From: an uncultured Oscillospiraceae bacterium | GTDB lineage: Bacteria; Bacillota; Clostridia; Oscillospirales; Ruminococcaceae | DNA: 23,621 nucleotides | NCBI GenBank assembly: GCA_900552845.1 | Contig: USBC01000006.1 | Location: forward strand, 1-23,621 | Direction of reading: 5' to 3' | Part shown: positions 21,198 through 23,621 of the stretch, one piece after another | Position numbering within the stretch: position 1 is the first letter of the stretch | How the letters are laid out: each line of letters opens with the position of its first letter | Position numbers and translations under genes: made by a program | The notes under the pieces: generated by a model | Seen by the model: only the letters and a program-made list of their open reading frames with translations | Told to the model about the DNA's origin: nothing | Database searches by the model: none

Positions 21198-21575
21198 TCA
21201 GCTTTTCTTTCGGCGCGGCTTGGGCGCAGTTGCATGATAGCTGATATCCAAAAGCAGTTCGATTTCTTCATTTGGCACAGTACCGTCCAGCACAACGGTG
21301 ATCCAACTGCCCTTGCTCATGTGGTAGGCAGGGAAAAAGCCGTTTCCGGTTAACAGAGAGGCGGTCAGAATGGGGTCGCATTTCAGGTTTACAACATCAA
21401 TTCGCTCCTCACCCTGCAGACCAAGCCTGCTTTTCGGCAGATCCATCATCACGGCGAACCATTTCCGGCTGCTGCTGTGACGAAATACCTCATAATTCGG
21501 ATGTTGAAGCCACGGCTTGTCTGCGCTTATGTGATAATTTTCCATGATGAAGTTTTTTAATTCATTGCGAACCAT
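21198..21575 (-). CDS. MmcQ/YjbR-family protein (CyaY-like fold), second copy
   Basis: A 125-residue protein with the YjbR pattern: PNYEVFRHSSSRKWFAVMMDLPKSRLG, then RIDVVNLKCDP and the GFFPAYHMSKGSWITVVLDG strand pair, ending in a basic tail (PKPRRKKS). It is the longer, Leu/Gly-loop subtype compared with the gene at 4498-4851, so the two are diverged paralogues rather than a recent duplication. The start at 21575 follows GGAAGG at good spacing. It lies 51 nt after the FeoB-associated peptide with no clear terminator between, so read-through from feo is possible. The family's biological role is not established. Confidence 0.85.
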   Translation of the reverse strand: MVRNELKNFIMENYHISADKPWLQHPNYEVFRHSSSRKWFAVMMDLPKSRLGLQGEERIDVVNLKCDPILTASLLTGNGFFPAYHMSKGSWITVVLDGTVPNEEIELLLDISYHATAPKPRRKKS

Positions 21576-21626
21576 AAGAGCACCTTCCCGTAGCATAACG
21601 CTTTTTGCTAAAGCATGGCGGAGAAG

Positions 21627-21779
21627 TTAGTCGTTCTTTTGCGTCTTGCCGCAATCTCTGCGTTGACAGCGGGTACAATCGCCGCTGCAGCCGCCGTTGT
21701 GCCCATGCCGGCATGCACGAACAGCAAAAAACACACCGACTGCAACCAGACCCAGCAGCGGCCAATCCAAAGCCCCCAT
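21627..21779 (-). CDS. FeoB-associated Cys-rich membrane protein
   Basis: A 50-residue peptide. One N-terminal membrane helix (DWPLLGLVAVGVFFAV, about 5-20) is followed by a basic Cys/Gly-rich tail with CSGDCTRCQRRDC. This is the layout of the small FeoB-associated proteins found after feoB in Firmicutes; they are thought to assist or regulate ferrous iron uptake, possibly by binding metal. Its ATG overlaps the feoB stop by one base (TAATG), so translation is coupled. The gene is too short for many gene finders. The call rests on the tail pattern and position. Confidence 0.85.
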   Translation of the reverse strand: MGALDWPLLGLVAVGVFFAVRACRHGHNGGCSGDCTRCQRRDCGKTQKND

Positions 21780-23621
21780 TACAGGAGCCCCGCAATGGCA
21801 AATGCCACCCAAGCCGCCAGCCATGCTACTCCGCACTGCAGCAGCACCACGCCAATGGTCTTTACGGTGGAGCGAAGCTCCCGGCGAATGGTGGCAACAG
21901 CAGCCACACAGGGGGTATAAAGCAGGGTGAACACCAAAAAGCTGATAGCGGAACAGGTGGAGAACAGTCCGGTAACGGCAACGCCGCCCAACAGCACCTC
22001 CAGCGTGCTGACGACCGATTCCTTGGCAACAAAACCGGAGATGAGAGCAGTAGCGCAGCGCCAGTCGGCAAAGCCGAGAGGAGCAAAAACGGGTGCGATC
22101 CACTGCCCGATGAGCGCCAACAGACTGTAGGAACTATCCGCTACCACATTAAGACGGGTATCAAAGCTTTGCAGGAACCAGATGATGACGGTGGCAAGAA
22201 AGATGATGGTAAAGGCGCGCTGCAGAAAGTCCTTCGCCTTTTCCCACAATAGCAGCCCGACGCTTTTCAGCCCCGGCAGACGATAGTTAGGAAGCTCCAT
22301 TACAAAGGGGACCGGTTTGCCCCTGAAAACGGTTTTATTCATAATGAGTGCTGCCAGTATGCCAATAAAAATCCCCAGAATATACAGCAGAATCATCACC
22401 AGTGCACCATAGCGGGGGAAGAACGCCGCAGTAAAGAAAGCATAGATGGAAATTTTGGCGGAGCAGCTCATATAGGGAGTGAGCAGAATGGTCATTTTTC
22501 GGTCGCGGTCGGAGGAAACGGTGCGGGTAGCCATGATAGCAGGCACCGAGCAGCCGAAGCCGATAAGCATGGGGACAATACTGCGTCCCGAAAGACCAAT
22601 GCGGCGCAGGGGCTTGTCCATCACAAAAGCGACCCGAGCCATATATCCGGTATCCTCCAGAATGGAGAGGAAGAAAAACAATGTGACAATGATGGGTAGA
22701 AACACCAACACACTGCCCACGCCGGCAAAGATACCATCGATGATGAGGCTGTGCACCACCGGGTTGATGCCATAGACAGTGAGAGCATGATCCGCAGCGG
22801 CAGTAAGTGCATCAATGCCGACTGCCAGAAGGTCGGAAAGACGCTGCCCGATGACATGAAAGGTAAGGAAAAAGGTGAGAAACATCACTGCCAGAAAGGA
22901 GGGAATGGCGGTATATTTGCCGGTTAGAATTCTGTCGATCCTAACTGAGCGGGCGTGCTCCCGGCTTTCGCGGCATTTGATGACCGAAGCCGCCACCACA
23001 CTTTCGATGAAGGTATAGCGCATATCGGCAAGGGCAGCGTTGCGATCCAACCCCGTTTCGGATTCCATCTGTACGATGCAGTGCTCCAAAAGCTCCTTTT
23101 CATTTTCATCGAGCTGCAGTTCGCTTTCCAGTGAATCGCCGCCCTCAATGAGCTTGGCGGCGCAAAAGCGGGTGGGAATACCCAGCCGCTCGGCGTGGTC
23201 GGAGATGAGATGGATCACGGCGTGCAGGCAGCGATGAACGGCAGAGTCGTCAGCACAAAAATCGGTGACTTTGGGCAGAATTCTGCCCCGCGCTACGGTC
23301 AGCGCCTGATCGACCAGCTCCGAAACGCCCTCGCCCTTGGCAGCGGAGATGGGTACGACCGGAATTCCCAAAGCGGTACTCATCTTCTGCACATCAATGG
23401 AGCCGCCGTTGGCGCGCACCTCGTCCATCTTATTCAGCGCCAGAACCATCGGGACCCGAAGCTCCAAAAGCTGAAGGGTGAGGTACAGATTGCGCTCAAT
23501 GTTGGTGGCGTCGACAATATTGATAATGCCGTCCGGCTTTTGATTCAGAATAAAATCCCGTGAAACGATTTCCTCCTGCGTATAGGGGCGAAGGGAATAG
23601 ATGCCCGGCAGATCTACTACC
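21779..23621 (-). CDS. feoB: Ferrous iron transporter FeoB (5' end beyond the window)
   Basis: The reading frame is open to the right window edge, giving 613 codons of a protein usually about 650-800 residues; only the N terminus is missing. Visible GTPase motifs are G3 DLPGIYSL at the very start and G4 NKMD; the G1 P-loop is off the window. Next come the helical regulatory domain (PTRFCAAKLIEGG) and the polytopic transport domain with GFGCSVPAIMATR and SCSAKISIYAFF, which contain the conserved Cys residues in Gate-like repeats. It imports Fe2+ across the cytoplasmic membrane. Coupled to it downstream is the small Cys-rich peptide. Any feoA would be outside. Confidence 0.96.
   Translation of the reverse strand, partial: VVDLPGIYSLRPYTQEEIVSRDFILNQKPDGIINIVDATNIERNLYLTLQLLELRVPMVLALNKMDEVRANGGSIDVQKMSTALGIPVVPISAAKGEGVSELVDQALTVARGRILPKVTDFCADDSAVHRCLHAVIHLISDHAERLGIPTRFCAAKLIEGGDSLESELQLDENEKELLEHCIVQMESETGLDRNAALADMRYTFIESVVAASVIKCRESREHARSVRIDRILTGKYTAIPSFLAVMFLTFFLTFHVIGQRLSDLLAVGIDALTAAADHALTVYGINPVVHSLIIDGIFAGVGSVLVFLPIIVTLFFFLSILEDTGYMARVAFVMDKPLRRIGLSGRSIVPMLIGFGCSVPAIMATRTVSSDRDRKMTILLTPYMSCSAKISIYAFFTAAFFPRYGALVMILLYILGIFIGILAALIMNKTVFRGKPVPFVMELPNYRLPGLKSVGLLLWEKAKDFLQRAFTIIFLATVIIWFLQSFDTRLNVVADSSYSLLALIGQWIAPVFAPLGFADWRCATALISGFVAKESVVSTLEVLLGGVAVTGLFSTCSAISFLVFTLLYTPCVAAVATIRRELRSTVKTIGVVLLQCGVAWLAAWVAFAIAGLL

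Noticed and set aside
1..23621. CRISPR array, tRNA, rRNA, phage or IS transposase genes
   Set aside because: No regularly spaced direct repeats, tRNA cloverleaf with T-loop consensus, rRNA segments, integrase or transposase motifs were seen.

Overview
The window looks like chromosomal DNA of a Gram-positive, endospore-forming member of the Clostridia, probably Oscillospiraceae/Ruminococcaceae-like. The basis is the cotJABC spore-coat operon, an LtaS-like lipoteichoic acid synthase, ECF-type vitamin S components (FolT, ThiT), AzlCD, a YvcJ/RapZ homologue, a DUF6472-type small Cys protein, strong AGGAGG ribosome binding sites and fairly high GC by eye. The taxonomic call is inference; no rRNA gene is present. 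No phage, IS transposase, tRNA, rRNA or CRISPR array was seen.

Layout. 1-1300: an XdhC-type molybdoenzyme accessory gene with a near-consensus promoter. 1297-3322 (minus): azlC-azlD branched-chain amino acid exporter and a ZIP metal transporter. 3435-8306 (plus): a sugar-phosphate nucleotidyltransferase-like gene, a YjbR/MmcQ protein coupled to an SLC13/ArsB-like permease, a second SLC13/ArsB-like permease broken by a +1 frameshift, and a cytidylate-kinase-like protein. 8382-9461 (minus): cotJA-cotJB-cotJC. 9630-10982 (plus): DEAD-box RNA helicase and a small DUF6472-like protein. 11036-11242 (minus): a small unknown gene. 11456-14141 (plus): LTA synthase family protein and folT. 14236-15096 (minus): rapZ without its usual yvcK/whiA partners. 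15259-18104 (plus): a glycosyltransferase overlapping a class B penicillin-binding protein. 18316-19083 (minus): thiT under a TPP riboswitch with a visible terminator. 19143-19865 (plus): HAD phosphatase. 19995-20924 (minus): PfkB-family sugar-phosphate kinase with a long leader. 21198-23621 (minus): feoB (5' end outside the window), a FeoB-associated Cys-rich membrane peptide and a second YjbR/MmcQ gene.

Most genes are housekeeping or transport functions in short operons separated by intrinsic terminators, many of them bidirectional between convergent genes. Several promoters carry the TGn extended -10 motif.

The most unusual signal is an intergenic structured element. Two complete copies (2510-2587 and 18114-18203) and one copy cut by the window edge (1-27) share one architecture: an 11-bp outer stem enclosing three consecutive hairpins, almost every base paired, with largely different primary sequence. 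This looks like a dispersed four-way-junction (cloverleaf) repeat or RNA whose fold, rather than sequence, is conserved. I do not recognise it as a named family.
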